64,000 nt of DNA from Clarkia xantiana subsp. parviflora (lineage: Eukaryota; Streptophyta; Magnoliopsida; Myrtales; Onagraceae), in the NCBI GenBank assembly GCA_036873135.1, contig JAPTYO010000011.1, forward strand, positions 16,502,747-16,566,746, read 5' to 3'. A model generated the notes under the pieces. That model ran no database searches and was not told the origin of the DNA. It was given only the letters and a program-made list of their open reading frames with translations. How positions within the stretch are numbered: the stretch's first letter is position 1; every line of letters begins with the position of its first letter. Below are positions 33,985 through 46,804 of the stretch, one piece after another. The translations under genes and the position numbers were made by a program.

Positions 33985-35378
33985 CTTGCCCCCGAGTTAA
34001 ATAATGGCTTGACCTTTATTTAACTCTATTTTAAGATAGGGTGTACGCGTGATTCGGGTCGTCTGCTCACCTTGGGTCTTGACTTACCAAGGGTGGATAT
34101 GCGCGGCTCAGACGAGCTCCTTGCCTTAGTTTTTTGAGATGGTCATGCTTGATAACTGCGCAAAGGGTTAGTAGCACAACGGACTACGAGTAATATGATA
34201 AATGTGATTTTGGAAGAAGTAAGGCGTGAGCGCACATGAAATTTTTCGGGTTTGTAAGATGATCAAATAAATATGGAACGTTCATGCCACGACTAATTGT
34301 ATCAAAATGATAATAAATCATGAAAGTTTTGATAAAACGTTTTTCATGCAATATGATGGTTTTCGGGAGCCCGTCGTCCGAGATGGCCGTCTTGACGGCG
34401 AGACGACGGTTTTAGTAAATGAAATAATGTCGGGTTTGGAAAATCACATGTGATGGACTTGATACGAAAAATCATAAAAATAATGTTTTCAAGTAGTTGA
34501 GACCATTTGAAATAACTTAGTCAAATTTAGCTAAGTCACTTGATGGTAAAAATCCAAGTTATCAACAACTTTTAAAAAATGGAGGGTGGATGTGAGTGTA
34601 CCTCTTGGATGTATGGTGCTTGTTAGGTTGTGTAGTCCCCCCCCTCTTTGTGATAGTTTATAAAACTATACACATTTGAATAGGTTGTTTGAGAGGGTTT
34701 TGGAGAGGTTTTAGGGTAGTGATTTAGGAGAACCACCTTAGGGCCCTAGCACCACCCTATTCCGGCCGGCAACCACCAGGACCAGCACCGGCCAGAGCAC
34801 GGCGGCCCAGCGGCGGCGCGGCGCGCGCTGCTGCAGGAGCGGCGGCAACAGGCGGGGCGGCGGCTGCAGCTCGGTGGGCCGATTTCGGGCTCAATTCGAC
34901 CCGTTTTCGGGTCCTTCTTGTCGGGTATTGATCGATAATGTCCTCTCCTTCCTTTTCTTGATGTTAATTGGACCTTTAGGGCCTTTGTATTTTGATGCGG
35001 GTGACTTGATATGATGCCCCCGAGTGTGATAATGACTCCTCGATTATTTGTGAGTAGATAGTCATGCCCCCGGAGTTTAGGTGATCGCTCGGTAGCTCGT
35101 GCTTATCGGTGGCTTAGTTGACCCGAGTGCTCTTTGAATTGTTCGGGTAGGGGTAAGTTTCCCCGTGACATGTAATGGGCTTGCTTAAGTTTATTTGAGC
35201 TGCTTGTATGTGCCCCCGGAGCCTTGAGCCGTTTTGGGGATAAAATTTGATCGAAATGTGGCCGGAGGGCATTTTGGTAATTATGACCAATTTTGCATGC
35301 TTTAGATTTCATTAGCTCCTGAGCTCGTCGTTCAGTTGAATGCTTGAATACCTGTGTTATATTGTATAAGTATATGGG
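33209..35378 (-). mobile_element. Gypsy retrotransposon, truncated 3' fragment
   Basis: A full 776-bp LTR (33209-33984) plus 1.4 kb of adjoining internal sequence, collinear with 41421-43813 of the complete copy. Similarity ends at TATATGG near 35377. It lacks about 226 bp that the complete copy has at 43196-43421. On the minus strand this is the 3' end of the element. No coding part is included. Confidence 0.9.
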
Positions 35379-35383
35379 AAAAG

Positions 35384-35645
35384 CTCCCCAACCCGGCCTA
35401 GTGTGTTATTTTTTTTTCGTTTTTAATAGTTGTAAAAATAATTTAAAACTAATGGTTTTGTAATTTTTTTTTCTAAAAACCTGACATGGTGAACCCTAGG
35501 CTAAATTGATAGACATTTTCCCTCTTGGGTTCACCGATTTTCATAAAAAATTACAAAATTACTACTTTTATATAAAATTACTAATTACAAAAACGAAATA
35601 AATAAATAAATAAATAAATAACACACTAGGCCGGGTTGGAGCAAC
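35384..35645. mobile_element. Foldback with CCAACCCGGCCTAGTGTGTT arms
   Basis: The left arm at 35386-35411 is repeated in inverted orientation at 35617-35642, nearly perfectly. Inner segments (GTAATTTTTTTT and AAAAAATTAC) are also inverted. No ORF. It lies directly at the truncation point of the gypsy fragment. Confidence 0.7.
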
Positions 35646-36016
35646 CCGGCCAACTGTAAATTTTTTTTTCGGCCAAAAGTAAATTTGTTTATTTTTTTTA
35701 TTTATAGTTGGGGCAACCCGCCCAGACCTAGATTTGTAAATAAATTTTTTTTTTAGTCTATATTGGTATTTAGTTGTTTATTTGGGTCTAGATTTGTCAA
35801 AAACTCTATATAGTGTGTATATCTAAAAAAATGTGTTAATTTTGAGATAATTTTACTATAAATGTAAATCATTCAATATTATTGCATTACACATAAAGTT
35901 TTGTTATCTTTAACGTTGTTTAATTGATATGAAATAATATAATTTTTTTTGCTATATATATATATATATATATGGTATGATGGAAAGAAAAAAACTAAGT
36001 GCTAGATGTCCTAATC

Positions 36017-36078
36017 TATCTATCTATCTATATCTATCAATCTATATCTATTTATCTATCTATCTATATCTATATATA
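36017..36078. repeat. (TATC)n microsatellite
   Basis: CTAT/TATC tetranucleotide units with interruptions, passing into a TCTATATATAATATAAT string that resembles the 5' end of the Helitron-like elements nearby. Confidence 0.85.
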
Positions 36079-37269
36079 ATATAATCTTGATAAGTTACAT
36101 ATAATTATGACAAATAGGTTTTGAAACACAATTTCTCAATCCTAATGTCAAATCTATAACTTCTAATTGGTCCATGTCAAATCCAAAATTCTCTTCCTAT
36201 GAGGCATGCCATGTGGCTTATCTCAAAATGTTCCAACACTCCTCATTCAATCTCAAAGTAAGTTACAAATGTTACACAAATTTTGTAACACCACACCTCT
36301 TTTATTAAATATTATAATGAGTTTAAGAAAACCACAAAAACTCTTTTATATTGTAATGCCAGATTACATCAATAAAAATAGTGTAATCTCATATGACAAC
36401 CGAAATTTTGATGAGTTATCTCAAAAAAATATAATTATGTTTGATTAGATCAGATAATAACACATGGCTAAAACCGGAAATTATGATGTTTAAAATCAAT
36501 TTTAGATATGCTTATAATTGTTTCACATTACACAATCGTTGATTCTAATTTTTAAAATTCATCAAAAGAATAAATTTTATTAAATAATAGATATAATTTT
36601 AATATATAAAAATGTCTAACTTGTATAATACAATTCTGAAAAATCTTATACAATCTTGACAAGTAAGCTTTTAACACAACTTTATCTTTCATATGTGTTA
36701 AAATCATAACATTTGATTAGTCCATATTAAATTTGATAACTTACATCATCATTTCACCTCCACATGTAACTCTAGAAATTAAGAAAAGCTCCATGTTGCA
36801 TTTCAAGAGCCGTTTCATTTTTAAGTTGATAAATTTGAGTTTTGAACTCCATACAAAAGAAAAATGCAAACTTCCACCCTAACAAATTAATTTTGAGACG
36901 TGTACTAAAATTTGGCTTGAAAATAATTATGTATATATAATAAAATATTCAGAAATTACAATAAATAAAATATAAAAATATATTTTAGCTTATATAATAA
37001 AAATTACTTCCATAAATTTTATAAAAATAAAAATAAAGAGGAGAAAGAACAAATATTAAATTCCACATGTTAAAATACACTAAGTAATTTAATAAAAGAA
37101 ATATATTTTACTAAATTTTTTTTTTTCAAATAGTCAAATATATTTGTATATATAAAATAATTTGTTCATTTTAAAATTTTATAAACATAAAAATTAAATT
37201 TAAAAGCAAAATATATTATTAATATATGACTATTTATTTTTATAGATAATCTATATCTATATCTATTTA
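36067..37269 (+). mobile_element. Helitron-like 5' portions (incomplete copies)
   Basis: A TCTATATATAATATAATCTTGATAAG-like start lies at 36067, and a second related start (AATACAATTCTGAAAAATC, CTTGACAAGTAAGCTTTTA) near 36622. Both resemble the 5' module at 39957. No matching 3' hairpin is seen before the next copy. Probably truncated. Confidence 0.4.
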
Positions 37270-38109
37270 TCTATATATAATATAATTCTAATGAGTTTAA
37301 CATTCCCCAATGTCAAATGATCTCCATCGATGGTACATCTCGATCTCTTCTACAGAATACGCACACGTGCAATCGCCGGCTTTGCTTCCCCCTCTATCTT
37401 GAGGGAATTTAACACTGAATGTCCGTAGAATGCATGGAGAATAGATCCATATCAACTAAGAATTGTAAGGATGTTGATGCCTGTCTTCTAACTTGAAGCT
37501 TCTAAAAAGGAGCACAAATGCACATTCTTACCAATTCTCCAACAATGTTTTTTTTTGTTTCTTCTTAATTTATTTTTCTTCTACATTTATTATAAAGTTA
37601 GGATTTAAATTGCCATATATACTCTTGATTTTGAAAAAGTGAATCAATCTAAATTTTCCATAACATGTAAGTTTTGCATTTATAGAATTAGCATACATTA
37701 ATTACAATGTATTTATCATAAATCTCAATTTTTCAAAATTTAAATTTTACGTTTTTAATTATAACATGTATATCTATTAGTTGGTAATTTTAAAAGTTCA
37801 ATATATTACAATATTTCTAATTTGTTATATATAATTAGAAAAAAAATGGCCAAAAATATATTATTAGAAAAGAAAACATCACATATATCTGAATATTATA
37901 GAGATAAGTTTACTTTGTCAATATATATAAATATATTTATATTTATCATCATGCAAACATTTTTATAATTTGAATGCGATCCTTTCAAGAAAATATTCTT
38001 ATTTGTTTTTCAAATAGTTATTATATTACAAAAAGTATAAACATCTTCATATAGACTACTAAGTTAAGAATAAATTTTTTATGTACTAATTCATTATATA
38101 AACAAGTTT

Positions 38110-38146
<37 letters not shown>

Positions 38147-39956
38147 TCATCATCATGCAACCACTTTTATAAGTTGAATGCGAACATTTCAAGAAAATAT
38201 TATTATCTGTTTTCAAATAACTTTTATATTTAAAAAAGTATAAACATCTTCTTATAGACTTTTAAGTTAAGACTAAAATGTTTATCTAATTTATTATATT
38301 TATTTGTTCCAAAACTAAAAAAATACATGAATAAATATGATATTACTATCCGTTATTATAAAAGTTAAATAAAGTTGATGGTAATACTTAAAAAAATGCC
38401 ATTATTTAGAATATTTATTATGACAGTGTCAGTATATTAATGACCATATATATATATATATATATAATTGAGTATGGTAAGTTAGAATAAATAAACCAAA
38501 TTAATATCATATTTAATAAAAAAAAAATTAGGATGACATCATTGTATTAATTGATAAATAAGCACTACCTTTCCATATTAAGTTGATCCCAAATAAAAAA
38601 ATGCAAATGTACTAAACTTTGGATGACCGGAGTTTTTATGTTAACTAATATATATTTAAATAAATATTATAACTAATATTATGACTTCTTCAATAAATAT
38701 ACTTAGAGAAATCCTTCCAGTACACTATGTTCTAATTTATCAGATATTATTAGTGTAATTAAGCATATAACAGATCCACGTAGTTACAATTGATTACTAA
38801 TAATTATAATAACAAATTCTTTAAATTTTAGGATGAAAATAATTTAAAAATCAAATAAATAATATTACTAAGAATAATTATGGCAATGTCAGTATTCTAA
38901 TGACCATATATATGTATATCGCACTTCTGGGATGGTAAATTGGCTAATAATGGAATTAATACAATAAATATGATTAGAAAAATAAGTTATTTATATTTGA
39001 ATATTATAATGTTAGGTTTACTTATAGATATGAATATATTTATATTATTTATTATATAAAAACTATTATAAGTTGAATGTGAGATTCTTACAGAAAAAAT
39101 ATTCTTATCCGTTTTTAAATATAATAATATGAAAAAAAAAACTGTAAACATCTTCCCATATACTTTCACTTTGGACTAGAACACTTACGTGCTAATTTAT
39201 CATATATTATTGGTTACACAACTACTCATAGATGAATCAATATATATATATATATATAACAATTATTATAACAAATTCTAATGTTGTTGATGACAATAAC
39301 TTTAACAAAAAAAATTAAAATAATACCATTATTAAGAATAATATTACGGTAGTGTCAATATATTAATGATTACATTTACATATATACATCACGGTGAATT
39401 ACTATTCAATGTGTCTATACTTACAATAAAACACGTTTATTTATGTTAACATTAAAGCTATACTAGCTGATACGCCATGGCAAAAAAAAAAAAAAAACTA
39501 GCTGTTGTATTTTAATTTAGTAATAGTTTAATTTTAATTTAATTATTATACTATTAAATTTGTATTTATTAATAAATATAATAGATATTAGTTGAACTAA
39601 TATATGTACCTATATTTTATATGTATTAAAACTAATAGATAACATTGTGATATATTAATCCAATTTTTAATAACGTTTTATATCTCATTATTAAATTATC
39701 AATTTTTAATTTGTTCATTTTGAATTTACTGTTTTAATTTATATATGACCAGACATGTGTACGATATTCGACTAAAATAGAATTAGATAAGTTAAAGTAT
39801 TATTTTACACCTAAAATGTTTGTACTAGAGTTTTATTTTTCTATTATTTCAAATAATAAATACCAATTAATTAATTATTTATATCGGATGCATATTTCAT
39901 AATATCCAACAATTATATAAATTAACTTTCTTACCGCGCAAAGCGCGGGTTAACTA
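37270..39956 (+). mobile_element. Helitron-like element (copy I)
   Basis: Starts TCTATATATAATATAATTC and ends just after the hairpin ACCGCGCAAAGCGCGGGT (39933-39950), the layout of a Helitron 3' end. The terminal tetranucleotide is CTAT rather than the consensus CTRR, so this end has mutated or the boundary is slightly off. AT-rich interior, no RepHel protein seen. Confidence 0.5.
38113..38144. repeat. (TA)n microsatellite
   Basis: About 30 bp of pure TA dinucleotides inside Helitron-like copy I. A second, shorter run is at 38448-38465. Confidence 0.9.
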
Positions 39957-41420
39957 TCTATATATAATATAATTCTGAAAAATCTTCTAACATGTTGACA
40001 AGTAAGGTTTTTGCACATTTTTTTCTTTCCAATGTGTTAAAATGAAATCAATTTATTGGTCCATGTCAAACTTGATAAGTTACATCACCATATCACCTCC
40101 ACATGGAACTCTAGTCTATTATATAATATAATTCCATGTTAAAAACCGTTTCATTTTCAAGTTTGCAAAATTGAGTTTGAACCTCATACAAAAGAAAATT
40201 GCAAGTTTGCACTGAAACAAATAAATTTGTAAAATACACTAAAATTTGTTATAACAAAAATAGTTAAATAGCTTTGCCAAAATAATATTTAGTTAAATAA
40301 ATAATGAACTAAGAAACTATAGTGAATATATATATTCTAACTAATATAATTACTAAATAGTTACAATTTTTTTCAATATAAAAAAAGTAAATAAAAACAT
40401 AAAATAATTCAACTGTTAAAAATATATATAAAAACATGAAATGATTAAATGTTAAAGTGATAACGAAATGGAATTCATAGTTATTAACGTCATTTGATAA
40501 TAAAAATAACAAATTACTAATATTCTTTTATATATTATAATATTAATTAAAATCTTAATGATAAAACAATTCTAACGGTTGAGGAAGTGGTTGGCAATAA
40601 AATCATCGGTGTAATAAATTCTTCAGACTTAGATTTATTTTGAGAGTTACGAAAAGAATTATTTTAGCGATTTTTATTACTCATAAATCATAATTAACAA
40701 AATAATTTAATTATAGCATCGTCCTATAATTAATGACAAAATATAAAACCATGTTTCCGTATTAATAATTTTCTGTTAATGTGGGTCATAAAATGTTAAT
40801 GTTAAATTAATAATGGCAAAATAAGATATCACTATTCCATATTAATTATTTAATGTTAATATGGATAAAAAATATATGTTAAATTAAAATATTTTTATTT
40901 CTAATTTCAAAGCACGACTTATAATTGGTTCATTGCAAACTTACTTTTATCTTATATATATGGTATATCATGTAACTAACTTTAAAATCTTTTAAAAACT
41001 TTATCATTCTCCAAATAAGTTAGAAAATGTATCTTATTTGTAACGTGCATTTATGATTTTATTCTTAAAACTATTAATAAATTTTACACAGTACTAAAAT
41101 TAACAGTAATATATTTTTTAAAAAGTAATTATGTGCATATTTTTTATTATTAAATTGAAATCTAAGATTAAATTAAAGAAAAATTATTTATATAACATAT
41201 CAATTTCATGAAATAATAGTTGCGTGTTATCAACATGTAAATAATTATAATTCCGCATGTAACTTAAAATTTAGCTCACATGAACCATAAATAAAAGTAT
41301 TTTTTCTATTGTAATACTTTTTTTAAATACTTTTATGAAACATCATCTGACCAAACATATTTTTGAATATTTTTATTTTTATTTTTGTAATTGATAATAA
41401 GAGATAGATAACACTATTAA

Positions 41421-42196
41421 TGTTTCGACCAAGTTAACGCGGGCTGTCTGCTGAGTAACTTGTCGATGTCTTCGGGTTGGGTGCGAGCTTGTTAGGGCCA
41501 AGTCCGTCTCCTAGGGTCGTGCACGGGCCTTTGGCTTCGTCTTCAAAATCGCACTAAGTCCTTCGGGCTCTCTCGCTGACTGTCCGTCCGTACCTGCAAG
41601 AGGAGCATTACCGAGCAACTCCCGTGGAGAGGGGGGAGGTGCTTGGTGCGCTCACTCCGACGGTCAACATTAGACAGTTCTAGAGAGAGAAAGTTAGAGA
41701 GAGGTCAGAGCTCTTCTCAATTCTCACCCAAAGTGACTTGAAAATGTTTACCCCCAAGGTGGCTATTTATAGGCAACCTTGGACCGTAAGCCGGTTTTGA
41801 CCCGGTTCAATGTGGAAATGTGAACCGGGATGCAGGGGAGAGCTTTGGGAAGAGGACTCTGACGCGCGTCTCAGGCGGCTGTCACGAGCGGGACGCGCGC
41901 GCCTTGTAACGGGGGGTCCCCGACGTATAGGAGTTAGTTGAAAATCGGGTCTCCGTATACATCCAGGACAAAAAAGGGGGGTGTGCGCGACACCCCTGGG
42001 GTGCAAAGCTTACCCGGAATTCCGGGTAAGCCTAGGCTTGCCCGGAATTCCGGGTAAGCCCCCGGGGGGTGCCGGGCAAGTTTGCGACTTGCCCGGCTTC
42101 CCCGGGTTAGCTCGAAATTGGGTTTTTCGTGGGTTTCGTGCATGTACGAGGTCCGAATAATTTAAAACCGAGCCCGAATCATGCGTATATCCATCA
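41421..42196 (-). repeat. 3' LTR of the complete gypsy element
   Basis: 776 bp. Differs from the 5' LTR mainly by an extra copy of a palindromic unit (42036-42059) and scattered substitutions. Open frames on it are LTR sequence, not genes. Confidence 0.92.
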
Positions 42197-42210
42197 CTTG
42201 CCCCCGAGTT
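42197..42210 (-). promoter_or_regulatory. Polypurine tract of the gypsy element
   Basis: On the minus strand CTCGGGGGCAAG directly precedes the 3' LTR. It is conserved at 33985-33998 in the truncated copy. Confidence 0.65.
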
Positions 42211-44084
42211 AAATAATGGCTTGACCTTTATTTAACTCTATTTTAAGATAGGGTGTACGCGTGATTGGGGTCGTCTGCTCACCTTGGGTCTTGACTTACC
42301 AAGGGTGGATACGCGCGGCTCAGACGAGCTCCTTGCCTTAGTTTTTTGAGATGGTCATGCTTGATAACTGCGCAAAGGGTTAGTAGCACAACGGACTACG
42401 AGTAATATGATAAATGTGATTTTGGAAGAAGTAAGGCGTGAGCGCACATGAAATTTTTCGGGTTAGTAAGATGATCAAATAAATATGGAACGTTCATGCC
42501 ACGACTAATTGTATCAAAATGATAATAAATCATGAAAGTTTTGATAAAACGTTTTTCATGCAATATGATGGTTTTCGGGAGCCCGTCGTCCGAGACGGCC
42601 GTCTTGACGGCAAGACGACGGTTTTAGTAAATGAAATAATGCCGGGTTTGGAAAATCACATGTGATGGACTTGATACGAAAAATCATAAAAAAAATATTT
42701 TCAAGTAGTTGAGACCATTTGAAATAACTTAGTCAAATTTAGCTAAGTCACTTGATGGTGAAAATCCAAGTTATCAACAACTTTTAAAAAATGGAGGGTG
42801 GATGTGAGTGTACCTCTTGGATGTATGGTGCTTGTTAGGTTGTGTAGTCCCCCCTCTTTGTGATAGTTTATAAATCTATACACATTTGAATAGGTTGTTG
42901 AGAGGGTTTTGGAGAGGTTTTAGGGTAGTGATTTAGGAGAACCACCTTAGGGCCCTAGCACCACCCTATTCCGGCCGGCAACCACCAGGACCAGCACCGG
43001 CCAGAGCACTGCGGCCCAGCGGCGGCGCGGCGCGGCAGCAGCGGCGGCAGGAGCGGCGGCGACAGGCGGGGCGACGGTTGCAGCTCGGCGGGCCGATTTC
43101 GGGCTCAATTTGACCCGTTTTCAGGTCCTTCTTGTCGGGTATTGATCGGTAATGTCCTCTCCTTCCTTTTCTTGATGTTAATTGGACCTTTAGGGCTGCA
43201 AATTTCGAATTTTAACAAGGTGCATGATAGGTGTTCGATGAAATGCCTAAGTGAAATTTTGGCTCGATTTTTCAAAATTCGTTTTTGGCCAAACTTTAAA
43301 TGTAGATAGATAGAGTTATGGTTAGTGAACTCCCTTTGTGAAGAGGCCCTTAGGTTTCGGTCAACCGAGGTGAAATCGTGGAGGTTCGAAATCGGACATA
43401 TTCGAGCAAAAAGTTCGACCCTTTGTATTTTGATGCGGGTGACTTGATATGATGCCCCCGAGTGTGATAATGACTCCTTGATTATTTGTGAGTAGATAGT
43501 CATGCCCCCAGAGTTTAGGTGATCGCTCGGTAGCTCGTGTTTATCGGTGGCTTAGTTGACCCGAGTTCTCTTTGAATTGTTCGGGTAGGGGTAAGTTTCC
43601 CCGTGACATGTAATGGGCTTGCTTAAGTGTATTTGAGCTGCTTGTATGTGCCCCCGGAGCCTTGAGCCGTTTTGGGGATAAAATTTGATCGAAATGTGGC
43701 CGGAGGGCATTTTGGTAATTATGACCAATTTTGCATGCTTTAGATTTCCTTAGCTCCTGAACTCGTCGTTTAGTTGAATGCTTGAATACCTGTGTTATAT
43801 TGTATAAGTATATGGAAATTTTGTTAGTGGGTGGCCTAGGCCTTTGGTGAGCGTAGGGACTTTTGACTCCCGAGCGGGAGGGTCCCTAGCTGTTTGCTCG
43901 CGGACAGTTGGTCCGTTGGGTTGGATGCCCTCGCAAAGGGCTTGGTGAATGGTGTTGATACGTGGCCCTGGTTTTTGATTGAGTTGTGTATGGTTTTTGC
44001 AGGGTTTGGTTGACGGGCTTGCAAGCGCGTGTCTTTGATACTTAGAGTGTTCCTGGTAGGCAACGGTTTCTGCTTCTTCACGTA
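42211..44084 (-). other. Non-coding 3' region of the gypsy element
   Basis: About 1.9 kb between the antisense gene start and the 3' LTR, largely shared with the truncated copy (33999-35378). It includes a GC-rich patch near 42960-43090 and a 226-bp block (43196-43421) absent from the truncated copy. It would hold the promoter of the plus-strand gene. No coding motif seen. Confidence 0.6.
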
Positions 44085-46416
44085 ATGAGTAAGTCTCATC
44101 ACTCTGTTTCGGATAACATTGATGGGGAGGTTGATGAGGGCACCATGGATTCTGATTCCGGGTCTCGAAGCGGTGTGCTTTTGGGACCGTCGGGTAACCG
44201 CGTAATACTGGAGAAGACCCAAATGTTTTTTCCCAACAAGCTCCCACGTTCCAAGTTCGATCTCTACGTCTCGACCCGGGGCTGGTGTCCCGGCATAGAG
44301 GTCTCGTATCCTTGGGACGTCGTGAAGGGGGTCGAATTTGGTCGGCCCACCGTTCCTCCGGCTGAATACGAGGTCTTTCACAGTTCCGAGAAGGGCTGCG
44401 CTTTCCTTATTGTCAGGATCTGGCCCGCCTTTGTCGACATTACAGGATTTCTCCCGTCTCTATCACTCCACCGGGGTTTAGAGCTTGGACATGTTTCCGG
44501 GTGCAGTGTCATCTAAACTCTTGGGATTACTCGATAGTGCTTTTTCGAGCCTTCTATCGCCTGGGCAAGGCAGATGAGTCTGGGATGTGTACTTTCACCT
44601 TGCGTTGGCCTCACATGACCGAGAAGGGATTCTCCTCCCTTGGCTTGCGCAGGGCGGGGTGGAATACTGAGGCGCGGTTCTGCGAAAGATCGGACACTTC
44701 CCAGAACAAATGGAAGTGTCACTACTTTTTTATAAAGGATGCGGGCACGACTTGGACGACTTCTCACATAGTGGATACCGACCCCGTTCCGCGTTTTCAG
44801 GAGTTCTCCGATACAGACAAGGTTGCTTTGAAGAAGATTCACACGGCGAATAGGGCGGGGGAGTACAGCCCCCTTTATGGTGCTTCCGACGCCGAGCTGC
44901 TCGCGGCGGGCATTCATGTACGTCCTTCGGGGGATGAGTTGGTATGTTTTGAAGTTTCGTAACATTTGTTCCTGTTTCCTTGTAGGTTGGTTTCTTAACA
45001 GACGCCCCTGTTTACAGGGCGGAGTCGCAGGCGGATCTCCTCAGACTGTTTCCGGCCTCGGCGACACTCCTCATGTTGGCCCGGGTATGGGACTTGTGCC
45101 TTTAAAGGTTTCGTTGAGATTTTTCCCCATGCTAACATGCTAATGGTCTTTTTGTGGTTGTCTTTGCAGGCTTGGTACTCCCGACGGCGGGGGGAGTTGC
45201 ACCTGTCCGAGAGAATGATGCTGACGTCCGTTCCCCGAGCGATCCTAAGAGGTCGACGTCTGCCGGCATGCCTCTTGCTCCTTCCTGCGACAAAGGGAAG
45301 GGGCCAATGTATGCGGATTCGACCATGCCTGCCCCCCGGTCGGGGAGCGGCCGTTCAGCGGAGGTGCCTTCCTTGGCAGGTGACTGTGGTTGACTTCTTG
45401 TTGTATTGGTATAGTTTTCCTTATCCTAATGTGTTTGCTTTTGATGTGTAGTTGTTCCTACTCCTCCAGCTCTTCGCAAGTCTGATCTGATGTGTCGGCT
45501 TGATCGGGATGTGTCCGGGAACGAGTGGACTCCCTACTCTCAGTCTGCTATTCGCTTTCCCAAGGATGTTTCCTTGAGCACACCTGCTGTCGGTGTGCGT
45601 GTGGTTCAGCGGTCTGTTCCGCCGGCTGACCGCAAGAAGTGCCCCCGTGACCCTGAGGCTGCTTTGAAGTGTGTTGAGGAGTCGCTCGCGCGCTTTGCTC
45701 CTGTACGTTGTTTTCTTTTTATGTTGGATCTATCATGTTTGTCTGGCTTCTTTGTGTGTGATGTGCTTGTGTTGTTGTTGCAGGTGAATGCCGTGATGAC
45801 CAACCTTTCCTCCTTTGTTGTTGAGCTTGTTGAGGAGACGAGGGGTCTGCAGGGTCGTCATGAGCGCTTGTCTCAGGATGTCGTTGTTTTGAGGGAGAAG
45901 GCGCGCGCACATTCAGATGCTTCTTCCAAGGCTTCCACTGATCTCAAGGGAAGTCAGGATTGCGCGTCTCAGCTGGAGGCAGAGCTGTTTGCCTTATTGC
46001 GCCAGGAGAAGGTCGACGAGGAGGCACATGCTGTGGCGCTGAAGGAGACTAAGGAGTCTCATGTTGCCCTGGGTGATCAGCTTGGGATGATTGAGTTTCC
46101 TACTACAGCTGATTACTCCAAACTTCTCGAGAAGGCACGTGATGATCACACGGAGCCTTTCTCTGTGGATTACTTCAGGAGGATATACTCTCTTGCCCCC
46201 GATTTTCCTTTCCAGAGTACTGGGCCATATACAGGCTATGCCCTCGGGGCTATTGCGGGGATCCGAGCGGGCGATGTGGGCGGAGCGAGTGGTTTGACGG
46301 GACAGGTGTCCGTCCCTGTTGGTGACGATCGCCGTGTTGTTTTCAGCAGCCCTGCGTATGATGTTTTTATGGCTGACGCCTTTGGCTCTGGTGCTCCTGA
46401 CGTTGGGTCAGGTTGA
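44085..46416 (+). CDS. Antisense accessory gene of the gypsy element (Transposase_28-like), five exons
   Basis: Joined exons 44085-44941, 45018-45084, 45170-45379, 45452-45702 and 45784-46416 give one continuous frame of roughly 670 codons. Each intron starts GT and ends AG, and reading phases match across every junction. The last intron (81 nt) is in frame and otherwise translates to a hydrophobic run. The one flaw is a frameshift near 44373-44392 in exon 1. The N-terminal half, with GLRFPYCQDLARLCRHY and CHLNSWDYSIVLFRAFYRL, resembles the plant 'putative gypsy type transposon' domain (Pfam Transposase_28), assigned from memory of the pattern. A low-complexity linker follows, then a Gln/Glu/Ala-rich coiled coil near 45850-46080. 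Function unknown. It runs opposite to gag and converges on the stem-loop array. Confidence 0.7.
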
Positions 46417-46804
46417 TCTTTATTTGTTTTATATGACTCTCTTGTGTATATATGGTTGCTCCCCTTGCATGGGTGAGATTTTGGCGGGGTGTGTCCCGGG
46501 CTTGACTTTTTATGCTGGCTGGATGCCTTTACTTTTCAGACCTGCTATATTATATATATATGCCTGACATGAGATGTTAGAAAGATATAATACTTAGTAT
46601 TATTTTGCATCTTCCTTTATTGTTGTCTCTATAACTTGTTCTCTTTTGGAAGAGTGTAGCTCTGTTGACAGGTCGATTTCCTTAATCCGATGGTTTTCCT
46701 TAGGAAATTGCATCTCTATTGGTGGCGGGGTGCGGATGAATTAGTATTACCGGAACCTGTGGCTTTGTAAGGAGGAGGATCCATGTTGAACTGCTTGTCT
46801 TCCT
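46417..46804. other. Spacer after the antisense gene
   Basis: About 390 bp between the accessory-gene stop and the stem-loop array. Plant-like U-rich downstream sequence with a TATATATATA run near 46550. No gene. Confidence 0.5.

Noticed and set aside
43795..44965. Long minus-strand frames (150-181 codons) opposite the antisense gene
   Set aside because: They mirror the plus-strand exons, contain no recognised motif, and the plus strand has four consistent introns.
45703..45783. Hydrophobic segment in the accessory protein as a transmembrane helix
   Set aside because: The segment matches an 81-nt GT..AG intron with a T-rich 3' end and is best explained as read-through of an in-frame intron.
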